Below are positions 53,326 through 64,000 of a DNA stretch of 64,000 nt, in pieces. A model generated the notes under the pieces. That model ran no database searches and had not been told where the DNA came from. It worked only from the letters and a program-made list of their open reading frames with translations. Positions within the stretch are counted from its first letter, which is position 1, and each line of letters starts with the position of its first letter. The stretch covers positions 14,043,501 through 14,107,500 of the forward strand of contig OX439041.1 of NCBI GenBank assembly GCA_949317995.1, read 5' to 3'. A program made the translations under genes and the position numbers. Source of the DNA: Acholoe squamosa. Taxonomy: Eukaryota; Annelida; Polychaeta; Phyllodocida; Polynoidae.

Positions 53326-56300
53326 TTTGAAAAGGTTCTTTGAAAATGTTGAAAAATGGGTTAGCATAAAATGATTTTCAAGTATTTCGGCCATCTGTCA
53401 TTTCGGCCATGTGTCATTTCGGCCAAATGACATTTCGGCTAAATGTCTTTTAGGCCATACATTTTTCGGCCATGTGTCATGGGGCTATAAGTCGCAGGGC
53501 TACTTGGCTTATAGGCCATAGGACTGGAACCCGTTTGAGAGTGCAGCAACTGGTTGTGCGGTGCACTGCGCCCTTAACCTTCAATACATACATCTTAAAT
53601 ATGAATTATGTAGGTCAGATGACATGCCTCTGGGGGCATTTCTTAACAACCTATGACCGCTACCCTGCAACTCGTAGTGGGAACCCTTAACATAATGACA
53701 TTATACATTATAGTAGGGATTATATTGTGTTTGCAACACTACGACTGCTCTACCAAACTCTATGTAATTACTACATTAGGTAATGATCGCACAGAGCAGT
53801 CACTGGACTGTACCTGCGATCACTGGCACTAACCTTTAAGTTGTCAATAAGTCATAGTGGCTCTAATTATGCAGTTGTAGTCCCTTAAGAAATAGCCTTC
53901 ATATTTTTTTTAAACAATACTGGTGTAAGTTGCTGTCAATGCAAATGCTACAGTGGTCTATATAACCCCTTTCAATTGGGGTGGAGAGTGTAGTGTAAGC
54001 AGGGACCATTTAGTATCAACTAAGTGAGAGGTGATGTATTGTGAAGAAAGCAACAATTTCTGTGCTCTTTATTTTGCACTGTACATATTTTCGTTGATAA
54101 GCTTCGCGAATGTATGTCTTTGCTGAAGACTTTGGAATATGTAAGGACAGGGACAAAATAATTGGACTTGGGATGGCATAAAGAGGCGCGGGAGGGGGGT
54201 GGGTGTTTAAAGGCATTTAGTGAAACTATTGCAGACAATACAATAGCTATTACTTCTAATACCCTTTCAATTAGGACAACTGATTAACAACAGAATAGCC
54301 GATGCCTTATAGATGAATGTGTTTCTAAAGGACTTTTCATAGTGTGAATGAAATAAGGGCTGGTAAATTGTTTTTTTTTAAAAGATAGTAACTCCCCGTC
54401 AAAATGATTTATATTTATGTAAATACTTGGGGTAAACCCGGCTCTATATATTCTCATGTACATTTTTTGTGGTATAACCCAATTTTCCAACATACAATGT
54501 ATGTGACCAATAATCATGAATTGTCCAGATTTGGCCTGCCAGGGGGGTCAACAAAGGTTTTAGGGTACATAATAGTACAGGTGTTAGGGGTTACAGTCCA
54601 TATATGTGCGTAGTGTTGTACTGGTGTTGTATGGTGTTGTACTGGTGTGGTTTGGTGTTGTATGGTGTTGTATGTATGGTGTTGTATGGTGTTGTACTGG
54701 TGTTGTATGGTGTTGTATGGTGTTGTACTGGTGTTGTATGGTGTTGTATGGTGTTGTATGGTGTTGTACTGGTGTCGTATGGTGTTGTATGTATGGTGTT
54801 GTGTGGTGTTGTATGGTGTTGTATGGTGTTGTATGGTGTTGTATGGTGTTGTATTGTAGTGTACTGGTGTTGTATGGTGTTGTATGGTGTTGTATGTATG
54901 GTGTTGTATGGTGTTGTACTGGTGTTGTATGGTGTTGTATGTTGTTGTATGGTGTTGTATGGTGTTGTATGGTGTTGTATGGTGTTGTATGTATGGTGTT
55001 GTATGGTGTTGTATGGTGTTGTATGGTGTTGTATGGTGTTGTACTGGTGTTGTATGGTGTTGTATGGTGTTGTATGGTGTTGTACTGGTGTTGTATGGTG
55101 TTGTATGGTGTTGTATGGTGTTGTATGGTGTTGTATAGTGTTGTATGGTGTTGTACTGGTGTTGTATGGTGTTGTATGGTGTTGTATGGTGTTGTACTGG
55201 TGTTGTATGGTGTTGTATGGTGTTGTATGGTGTCGTACTGGTGTTGAATGGTGTTGTATGGTGTTGTATGGTGTTGTACTGGTGTGGTTTGGTGTTGTAT
55301 GGTGTTGTATGGTGTTGTATGGTGTTGTATGGTGTTGTATGTATGGTGTTGTATGGTGTTGTACTGGTGTTGTATGGTGTTGTATGGTGTTGTATGGTGT
55401 CGTACTGGTGTTGAATGGTGTTGTATGGTGTTGTATGGTGTTGTACTGGTGTGGTTTGGTGTTGTATCGTGTTGTATGGTGTGGTACTGGCATTGTATGG
55501 TGTTGTATGGTGTCGTACTGGTGTTGTATGGTGTTGTATGGTGTCGTACTGGTGTTGTATGGTGTTGTATGGTGTGGTACTGGTGTTGTATGGTGTGGTA
55601 CTGGCGTTGTATGGTGTTGTATGGTGTGGTACTGGTGTTGTTTGGTGTTGTATGGTGTTGTATGGTGTTGTACTGGTGTTGTATGTTTGCTGTGGTACTG
55701 GTGTTGTATGAATTGTGTGGTACTGGTGTTGTATGGTGTCGTACTGGTGTTGTATGGTGTTGTATGGTGTTGTATGGTGTGGTACTTGTGTTGTATGGTG
55801 TGGTACTGGCGTTGTATGGTATTGTACTGGTGTGGTATGGTGTGGTACTGGGGTTGTATTTGAAAAGGTTCTTTGAAAATGTTGAAAAATGGGTTAGCAT
55901 AAAATGATTTTCAAGTATTTCGGCCATCTGTCATTTCGGCCATGTGTCATTTCGGCCAAATGACATTTCGGCTAAATGTCTTTTAGGCCATACATTTTTC
56001 GGCCATGTGTCATGGGGCTATAAGTCGCAGGGCTACTTGGCTTATAGGCCATAGGACTGGAACCCGTTTGAGAGTGCAGCAACTGGTTGTGCGGTGCACT
56101 GCGCCCTTAACCTTCAATACATACATCTTAAATATGAATTATGTAGGTCAGATGACATGCCTCTGGGGGCATTTCTTAACAACCTATGACCGCTACCCTG
56201 CAACTCGTAGTGGGAACCCTTAACATAGTGACATTATACATTATAGTAGGGATTATATTGTGTTTGCAACACTACGACTGCTCTACCAAACTCTATGTAA

Positions 56301-57146
56301 TTACTACATTAGGTAATGATCGCACAGAGCAGTCACTGGACTGTACCTGCGATCACTGGCACTAACCTTTAAGTTGTCAATAAGTCATAGTGGCTCTAAT
56401 TATGCAGTTGTAGTCCCTTAAGAAATAGCCTTCATATTTTTCTTAAACAATACTGGTGTAAGTTGCTGTCAATGCAAATGCTACAGTGGTCTATATAACC
56501 CCTTTCAATTGGGGTGGAGTGTGTAGTGTAAGCAGGGACCATTTAGTATCAACTAAGTGAGAGGTGATGTATTGTGAAGAAAGCAACAATTTCTGTGCTC
56601 TTTATTTTGCACTGTACATATTTTCGTTGATAAGCTTCGCGAATGTATGTCTTTGCTGAAGACTTTGGAATATGTAAGGACATGGACAAAATAATTGGAC
56701 TTGGGATGGCATAAAGAGGCGCGGGAGGGGGGTGGGTGTTTAAAGGCATTTAGTGAAACTATTGCAGACAATACAATAGCTATTACTTCTAATACCCTTT
56801 CAATTAGGACAACTGATTAACAACAGAATAGCCGATGCCTTATAGATGAATGTGTTTCTAAAGGACTTTTCATAGTGTGAATGAAATAAGGGCTGGTAAA
56901 TTGTTTTTTTTTTAAATGATAGTAACTCCCCGTCAAAATGATTTATATTTATGTAAATACTTGGGGTAAACCCCGCTCTATATATTCTCATGTACATTTT
57001 TTGTGGTATAACCCAATTTTCCAACATACAATGTATGTGACCAATAATCATGAATTGTCCAGATTTGGCCTGCCAGGGGGGTCAACAAAGGTTTTAGGGT
57101 ATATAATAGTACAGGTGTTAGGGGTTACAGTCCATATATGTGCGTA
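52095..57146. repeat. 2.53-kb tandem duplication (minisatellite block plus 1.28-kb spacer)
   Basis: 53326-54612 and 55859-57146 are nearly identical at an offset of 2533-2534 bp, differing in a few bases and one indel. Each is preceded by an ATGGTGTTGT block (52095-53325; 54613-55858). Spacer frames (53472-53690 = 56005-56223) are duplicated without coding evidence. Both spacers begin with TTTCGGCC-type repeats. Confidence 0.95.
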
Positions 57147-57207
57147 GGTTAAATACCATTTTTAAATGCACAGCACAAGACCAAAGGTGACTACTACAAA
57201 TATGCAT

Positions 57208-57407
57208 GGGGCCCTAGAGAGACCCTACCTACACATACTAGTTATGGCTGATTTCTGGAAAGTTTTGTGTGAAATTCCATCTATAGTACCTTCGATATAA
57301 AGTTTGATGAACATATAAGAGGGTCTAGTTAAACATATTATGCATGGATGGTGGGATTGAGAGTAGGGTCTCTCTCGGGCCCTACGAGAGGGTCTCTCTA
57401 GGGCCCC
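57208..57407. mobile_element. Small MITE-like fold-back, ends GGGGCCCTAGAGAGACCCT
   Basis: Left arm 57208-57226 and right arm 57389-57407 are exact inverted copies of 19 bp. A partial copy GTAGGGTCTCTCTCGGGCCC lies at 57363-57382. About 200 bp in all, no coding capacity. Confidence 0.7.
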
Positions 57408-60081
57408 GTCTTGTGTATTCACAACATAGCTTTGGGACTTAATGGGGTAGGAGGTTTGTACTAACAGGCCAAGTTACTTTGATATAAAGGTCAATTAACA
57501 TGTAGCACATTTTAGTTAGATATATAAATCACCATATAAACTACCCCAGCCCTGCCACTAAAACTGGATGGACTCCTCTGACTATGTTATTAGACTCTAA
57601 TTTAGAGCTAGACTTTGAATTTTTTTACACATCTAAGGACATGTTAAGGCCTTGCATGGTTTATCTTTTTCATCCCTGTGCTATATAAAAAAAAAATAGA
57701 GTATGGCAGCCATGTTAGTGTCTCTCTCGGTCCCCATGTGCAACTGCTATACATTTTGGCCCCCAGCATAAAAAATATTTTGGCTACATTCACCATCATC
57801 TGGATGATTCATGATTATTGGTCATGTATCTATAGCATGTTTTGATTAAGAAAGGTTCTATAGCATATGTCTTATGAAAACTATTTACCAAGAACTCAGA
57901 TTCGAATAACCACCCCAGAAACTGGTCTGTCCCTCAATGGATTTTATTTGATAGTAGGCCAGGACCTTTGGGTGAATACTGGGCCAAACCGGGAATGAAA
58001 TAACATAAAGCTGAAAATCACAGGAATAGCCTGCCTTGATATGTAGTTTAAGCTCCAAAAAGTCCTTGGTCCCCAAATGTGTGCTTTATTTTAAAAATGG
58101 GGGTGCACTGTAAGTGTTAAAAATCAATGAGTTTGCTGAATCTTCATGTATATCTTTATATGGTCACCATGATCCGTTTGTTTGACAGCTCTACTTTTTT
58201 GACGGCATAGTATGTATTGCTTTAGACTATATATAGAAACAGCCATTTTTTTTTATATACACTAAGGGGGCCACACAAAAACACATATTTGATGTATATT
58301 CAACCGTAAATCTCTACATTAGACTACATTGCCTAATTCAAGAAAACAGTGTTATATATTGCACATACAATGAAGAAGTACTGATATTGCTTGTATAATT
58401 GATCCATAAATATGCCATGAGATAAAGGGGAAAAAATCAAAAATTTCTCCACAAATGGCCTTCCATACTGAATGGTTGGTAATTAAGGCACAGTGACAGC
58501 AGATTAGACCAGAAGAAGTGGGTCCACTTTAGTCAACAATTATGGTAAATTTCATCAATCATTAAGAGGTATTACACAAATACCCTGTGCAGTAATGCCA
58601 AGGAAGGACTGTAGATTCTATATGTATAACAAAATATGTTAAAAATGTCCTAAGAAGACTGCCTTGAAAGTTCTCCGCTTAAACAGAAAACTTACAAAAG
58701 ATGTGCAAATATTCAACCATCTACAGGCAACACATCAGGTGGTAACTCAGTCTGGCGAAGACCTTTTCATTAGCCTATATGGTGGAGACAAATGGATAAC
58801 ACTTGACCAACTGAGAACTATGTGAAGGCTATTGCATGACAGTCACTTCAGACATCATTTAATCCTCTCTACCCCCTAGGTGTGCTGCCTCAATACAACA
58901 TTGACTCAGAGTCTACATTTAAGGGCAAGAATAGCTCGGGAACTAACTGCCACCAGATGTGTGGGGTTGGAGCTCAAAGAATGGTGATTTGATTCTCGTT
59001 CCAACTGATCTCCCCCAGCCACTGAGAAAATCCTCAATATGATTAGGGTAGATTCACCAGTTATGGACGGTAGCTTTCAAGGTGAAGATGACAATTATTT
59101 ATTTTGCTATTAATATTGATATTTTTCACTTAGAATTTAAGGTACCTTTGATGAGGGGAATGTTCATATCTTAATACTGCATTGCAAACCCAACACTTTT
59201 AAGGACCTGTTAATCAAAGAATCATGACCAAACTAAGGAAATTGAAAGGATCTTATTTTACCTGAAGTCAGACAGTATTTTGCTTTATTACACCTGGAGT
59301 CGGGCACTTTGATTTTATCATCTCTTAGTTATCATATATGGACAATAAATCTAAATCTCAATACCTCTTTGGAAGTCACTAACTGTGACACAATTGTTCA
59401 ATAGAAATGAGGTATTCATGGTAGTACACTTGAATATTTCTTAAAATTTGCATTAGATATTGGCTATGGTGAAGCCCAGCGAGTAGTGTGAAATAATGAG
59501 TGAATCAATGTGGAAAATGATGCTATTCATTTGGGATATTTGGCAAGGAATATAGAGTGAGGTGAAGGATAAAAAACAGATCCATGACACAAGAAATTGT
59601 ATTTGCATATGAGTATCATTAAGATGTGTGTGCTGTAGTCAGTACATTTTACTATGATATTCTATGGTGGTGGTTCAAACAAAGTAGCTTGCTTTGTATC
59701 CTAACTTTCTCGTACCAGAGAATGATCCCACGGGTCAATATGATCCTACAATTGTTTGGATAATATAGTAAAGCTCACATATCATATAACTATATTAGAA
59801 AACACTTAAATGTGTGTCCGAAGCAAGGTGAAATAGGTGTCCGACTCCAGGTGAAATTATATGGCCTCATGATCCTGTCTATAAATAGTAGACCTCTCAT
59901 GTAATGCCTGTATATATTACATTTATATGGGGGTTATAAATTATAAATGAAAGAGAATGAGAAAACCATCCCTAGCTTACTGCAGGAATTTTCATCTCAG
60001 AATATCAAAATACACCCCAACTTTAGAACACTAACAAACATTGGTCAACATATTATAATGATGCACTATTTCCATAAATAT
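57408..60081. other. Non-coding 2.7 kb, no gene recognised
   Basis: AT-rich with no domain-bearing frame and no clear repeat structure. Confidence 0.5.
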
Positions 60082-60445
60082 TGTAAGGGCCGGCATCGTT
60101 GTATATATATTAGTGCGGTTCATCCGAGAGACGTGCTCGTGTGGTGCTCGTTCCTTCTATGCCAGCCAGGTGTCGCTTCGCGATACCTGTTTGGTACAAG
60201 AGGGGGCAGCACCATGCCTCGTGTCCAGCTTCTACTAAGGAGCCGGACGATCCGCAGAAGGGGACTGGACTTGCTCCAGTCAAGACGTATACCAGGCACT
60301 GGAAGTACGTTAATAAAAGACCTACCCGAGCGGTAGGGGTGATCTGGGGCTTTGCCCAACCCGAATCTCTCGTGTTGTGTTGGTGTCTTTAGTGATAAGC
60401 GAGCCAACGAGCCACCCAACATTTAAATCGATACGAACCACTACA
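60082..60445 (+). repeat. 5' LTR of a second retrotransposon
   Basis: Starts TGTAAGGGCCGGCATC and ends CCACTACA. A TATA-like TATATATATTAG follows the start at about 60102, and AATAAAAG is at about 60311. It is directly followed by a primer-binding-type sequence. Only one copy lies in the window, so boundaries rest on TG...CA and the signals. Confidence 0.7.
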
Positions 60446-60446
60446 C

Positions 60447-60459
60447 TGGTGCCGTGACC
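60447..60459 (+). promoter_or_regulatory. Putative tRNA primer binding site
   Basis: TGGTGCCGTGACC begins one base after the LTR end, the expected place for a primer binding site; the tRNA species is not assigned. Confidence 0.6.
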
Positions 60460-60472
60460 AGTTGGTTCGGGG

Positions 60473-62874
60473 GTGGAGCGCGGCCAATCGGCCGAAAGCC
60501 TCGGAAAACCCGATGCGGATCCCTCGAGCCCTGGGCTGGAGGGATTCGAAGAGGATGGCTTCACATCCCAGCATTTGTTGTTAGACTGGAAACCGGGTCA
60601 ACAACATGTGTTCAACCCGGAGGGTGTCCAGACTGTTTTCTCGACACCCGGTCTAACAGACGGTGCCACCAGAAATGGGGACGGTATCGTTAAGTTGTAT
60701 CCGGGCACACCTCAACAGTTCGCCACGGATACAGGATTATTCAGGGGGGTACTGAAGCCCCCAAGTCTGAACTTGAGCGATTGGTCCCAAGTATTGACTA
60801 GCAGACGCCAGCTGGGACCCATTATCCCGGCAGGCTCGGCTAGTACCTTGGATACACCAAAAGCCCAAGGTCCAATGCAGCGTACCGCGACCCCTAGGGG
60901 CGCTGCACTAGATGGGGCAACCGGAGTGGCCCCACTAATGACATCGTCTGATCATGATAGCGACGATAGTAAGGCTGAAAAAGATTTCCTCAGCAACCCC
61001 GGAGGCTAAGCCCCGAGAGACATTGCCGAGAAGCTCGGAAAGGCACTCTCTGGGCCTATCTTTAGATGAAGGCTTGTCTGACTCCATGTTTAACCCTGGA
61101 GGCAGCCGCAGGTCTATATACGGACGTCGGATGGGCCCCGGGTATAAAACTACCTCGGCCTATTTGAAAGGCAAAGAGCAGGTAGAGCTACAGGCTAAGA
61201 GACAGCATAATCAATTCATAGCTGCCCAAAATAAAATAGAGGAGGAGACAAAGGCACGGATCCGTAAGCTCAGTTCCATCGAGCAGGAGGCGATTCTAAA
61301 AGAATCCGACCTCAAGTATCGCTTGTCTTCATTAGCCCATCGATTGGAGCTAAAAGAGAAGGACGAGAGGGAAAAAGAAAGTAAGTTGGCTGACCTAGAA
61401 CTCGAGGAAGCCAATAGACTCAGAGCAATTGACAAGGCTAGAGCCGAGGAAGTTGCTAAGGCCCGGGACGTAAGCAGATTACAATCCAAATTGCATGCGT
61501 AAAGCGGAGACAGAAGCCAGGTTGGTCTCGGAACAGGCCGAGATCCGAAGGGAGACCAGCGAATACCAGAGGTCTCAAAAGGAAAAAAGTGAGAAGTATC
61601 GCTCATTAAAGGATACTTTAAAGCGAGAGGCAGTGGCTGCCCAAGAAGAACGCAATCGAGCTGTTGCAGATAATGAAAAGATTAGATCCGAGATCTTATC
61701 TGAAAATGCACAGCTAAGGGAGGAACAGCGAAACCTTACTACCAATGTAGCTAGTTATTTACAGGAACAGGAGCATACGAATGTTCCCCCAGCGAGTAAG
61801 GACCAAAATCCTCACAATTCAGCCCGAAGAGTAGCTGTCATTCCGAAGGAATACGACGGTACTCGGCCATGGAAAGAATGGTTTGAAGATTTCATCGATG
61901 TGATGAATTGCAATGGATGGACCCCATACGAGGCCAAGCCGCATCTTGTAAGATGCCTAAAAGGTGGGCCAGGTCATATGGCCGTAGAGCAATGGCGCAC
62001 CTGGTACGGTCTCGTCGGAAGCTTTGAGCAGTTAGTCGAATCTGCTAGTGGACTATTATGTAATATGGTCAAGGAGGATCCGATGGTCCGCTTTAAAAAA
62101 CGGACCCAGAAGCCTAATGAAGCTTTCAGGGCATACGGTATGGAACTGCATGCTCTGTTAAGTAAGGCCAGACCGGGTACAGAAAACCAAGACTGGTATA
62201 TGGACGAGTTGATTACTCAGTTCGTCAAGGGTCTGACAGACCGAGATGAGCAGATTGCTGCTAGGGATGCCTGGAAGGAGGGTATAACACTGCATGGTGT
62301 ATTTAATGGCATAGATATGGCTGTGAAGAAACGAACGATGTTGGCTGGAGACATCCCGAACAGCACGGGATCGACTCCAGTGTCAGTGGTAGTTCAGCGA
62401 TCCGAGGTAGACTGTACCCCGGATGACTTTGAACTTATAGACATCGAGCAAGAGGATGGTACCTTTTGCTTGATGCAGCTTAGGAAAAACACTTCAGGTA
62501 GGAAGTATATTCCAAGGAAGGCGTTTAGTAAATCTAAGGATTCTAAATCGCCATCCGAGGTCAGGGGTGACTCGAAAGCTGGTAGCAAAGCTACTAAGCC
62601 CTCTGACAGCGCTGATAAAGCCAGGGGTCAATCTCCGGATATGACCAAACTGATGGAGGAGATGTGTAAAAAGATTACAGATGCCCTTCAAGCCAGTCGG
62701 CAGAGACCCAGAGTGGACCGCCGGACGGTTAAGTGTTTCAGGTGTCAACGCATGGGACACTATTCATCCGAGTGTACTGCTGCAAATCCAGTAATGGCGG
62801 CTTTCTATGAAGCTGAAGTCGACGGCGAGGATAGCCAGAATACTACAGATTCCACGGATGTGGTGAGAAACTAG
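60473..62874 (+). pseudogene. gag: gag of the 60082 retrotransposon, in three reading frames
   Basis: 60473-61009 (frame a, no ATG start, first codon GTG) is Pro/Gly/Ser-rich. 60954-61502 (frame b) has a long coiled coil (KIEEETKARIRKLSSIEQEA, LELKEKDEREKESKLADLEL). From 61495 (frame c) the coiled coil continues (RRETSEYQRSQKEKSEKYRS, EKIRSEILSENAQLREEQ). The capsid domain follows with VIPKEYDGTRPWKEWFEDFI, HLVRCLKGGPGHMAVEQW and FRAYGMELHALLSKARPG. A zinc knuckle CFRCQRMGHYSSEC (C-x2-C-x4-H-x4-C) lies at about 62737-62778. Stop TAG is at 62872. The two internal frame changes both fall within one continuous coiled-coil protein, so they are likely mutations or sequence errors. Forms the particle and binds RNA. 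Confidence 0.85.
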
Positions 62875-64000
62875 TGGGGGTTGTATCCACGGCATTGGGT
62901 ATAACCCCAAGAGTGAACGAATACCAAAAAGCCATCGGGGGTAACCCGGTGGAAGATTTCGAATCAAATTCACCTGTAGGCCGGGTGGCTGTGGGTGCGC
63001 ACCCCTGCACTACGGCCGGGGCCAGGGACCCTAGTGCTTATGTGTACGGTGGCGAGCATATGGAGGTGAGTGGCCGCACTGGGGGAGAGGAAGGATGGAT
63101 CAAGGAGTTGATTCGAATGTGTGGGACACGCCTTCCCCCAAGTCATCCGTGCCTGGAGTTTTTGAGAGGGCTCGGATTGAATCTTGGTGATTCGGGAGAC
63201 TTTCACCAGTTTACCAGCAACCCATCCCCTTTGGGGGGGAGACGGTGGTATGTACCCATATCTGTGGAAGGCCGGGTAGGAGAATTCTTAGTGGATACTG
63301 GAGCTAGCCATTCCTGTGTGTCCAAAAGATTCTTCGACTCGGTGGCCAGCAGTCATGAGAACCTCAAAACGGGGGTAAATGCTTGCACGGCCGACGGAAG
63401 CAGTATGCGGACTTTTGGTAGGACTTTTATGCCTATCCGTATAGGAGGCAAAGAGTTCGTTCTCTCGCCGACTATAGCAGAGGTTAGTGATGATGGAATC
63501 CTCGGATTGGATTTTGCAAGCATGTACGGGGCCGTCTTGGACCCAAGGGATGGTATGATGAGTATTCGGAATCCGTATGGCTTGCATGTCCAGTGGGTTT
63601 TGAGACAGGTGTCTTCGGTAGCATTGGTTATACACATGGTGAAGATCCCTCCGGGTACCACTTGCGATGTCCTTTGTGGCATATCAATGGCCCAGAAGGG
63701 TGAAACAGGAGTCTTTGAACCCGACACAGTATATTTATCGAGTATCGGGTTGGACTCAGTGGATACATTGGTGGCTAATGCAGCATGGTCTGTATTACCT
63801 ATAACTAACCGAAGTGGTTCAGTGGTTTACTTGAAGCGAGGCGACAGTGTGGGGGAGATGAGTTTGGTAGAACACGTCGCCGAGGCCAGGTTCAATAAAC
63901 CATTAAACCCTGTTAGTAAGCATCCTTTGGATGAAGAATTTCAGAACCTGATTGAAAAATCAGATTTACAGAATACGGAGGATAAGGAATGCCTAGCGAA
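62836..64000 (+). CDS. pol: pol (retropepsin part), -1 frame relative to gag, runs off window
   Basis: Open without a stop from the codon after TAG at 62833-62835 to the right edge. It overlaps the end of gag by 39 nt in the -1 frame, so a gag-pol frameshift is expected near the sequence AGAAACTAG (62866-62874). A linker (WIKELIRMCGTRLPPSHPCL) is followed by retropepsin: EFLVDTGASHSCVSKRF (active-site DTG, about 63290), TFMPIRIGG and DDGILGLDFASMYG (flap and ILG box, about 63490-63520). About 150 further residues follow before the window ends inside the protease-RT linker (EEFQNLIEKSDL). RT lies outside. The active-site residues are intact and no stop is seen, so this may be a young copy. Confidence 0.85.

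Noticed and set aside
50130..55927. Very long open frames (up to about 840 codons) on both strands
   Set aside because: They are translations of a 10-bp minisatellite (His/Thr/Gln/Pro or Val/Trp/Cys/Leu repeats). The repeat lacks stop codons in several frames on both strands, so openness is not evidence of coding.
53472..56223. Identical 72-codon frames in both spacers
   Set aside because: Duplicated with the 2.53-kb unit; no codon bias or domain supports a protein.

Overview
This window looks like part of a nuclear genome from a non-vertebrate animal, most likely a marine invertebrate; I cannot place it further. It is almost entirely transposable elements, virus-derived elements and satellite DNA. 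I see no intron-containing host gene, no rRNA or tRNA gene and no prokaryotic operon. The evidence is Maverick/Polinton (adintovirus-like) virion genes, Ty3/gypsy-type retroelements, a non-LTR retrotransposon tail, several MITEs and long tandem repeats.

Layout. 1-620 is a decayed Polinton packaging ATPase on the minus strand. 3488-3988 is an open frame with an internal 201-bp duplication, cut by an LTR retrotransposon. 3961-19694 is a long env-bearing LTR retrotransposon: gag, protease remnant, RT-RNase H, integrase with an AT-hook tail, an antisense ORF1p-like gene, and a broken fusion-glycoprotein-like env. 19905-21150 is a 5'-truncated non-LTR element on the minus strand. 21848-22314 is a solo LTR. 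25381-26354 is a MITE. 26472-29132 is the PolB end of a Polinton with a SINE-like insertion and a terminal repeat. 29.1-34.9 kb is AT-rich DNA with MITEs and two satellite arrays.

34924-46111 is the largest Polinton remnant. It carries a virion and mobilisation module (packaging ATPase, two minor or core proteins, chromodomain integrase, penton, pX-like protein, double jelly-roll major capsid protein, adenain-like protease). It also carries an accessory module at its left end: a protein with three SUMO-interacting motifs, a protein with a BECR-ribonuclease-like tail, a helical protein of unknown role, and a tandem death-domain protein. The accessory frames are intact, whereas ATPase, integrase, penton, pX and capsid genes carry stops, frameshifts or a MITE.

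46.1-60 kb is non-coding: a composite array of X-box/Y-box-like sites, a 253-bp tandem repeat, and a 10-bp minisatellite arranged as a multi-kilobase inverted repeat followed by a 2.53-kb tandem duplication. 60082-64000 is the 5' half of a second LTR retrotransposon (LTR, primer binding site, gag in three frames, and pol starting with a retropepsin in the -1 frame), running off the window.

The best candidate for something undescribed is the accessory module of the 35-46 kb Polinton. By inference only, it combines SUMO-pathway contact, a possible RNase fold and death-domain interference, as expected of a virus-like element acting on host innate or apoptotic signalling.
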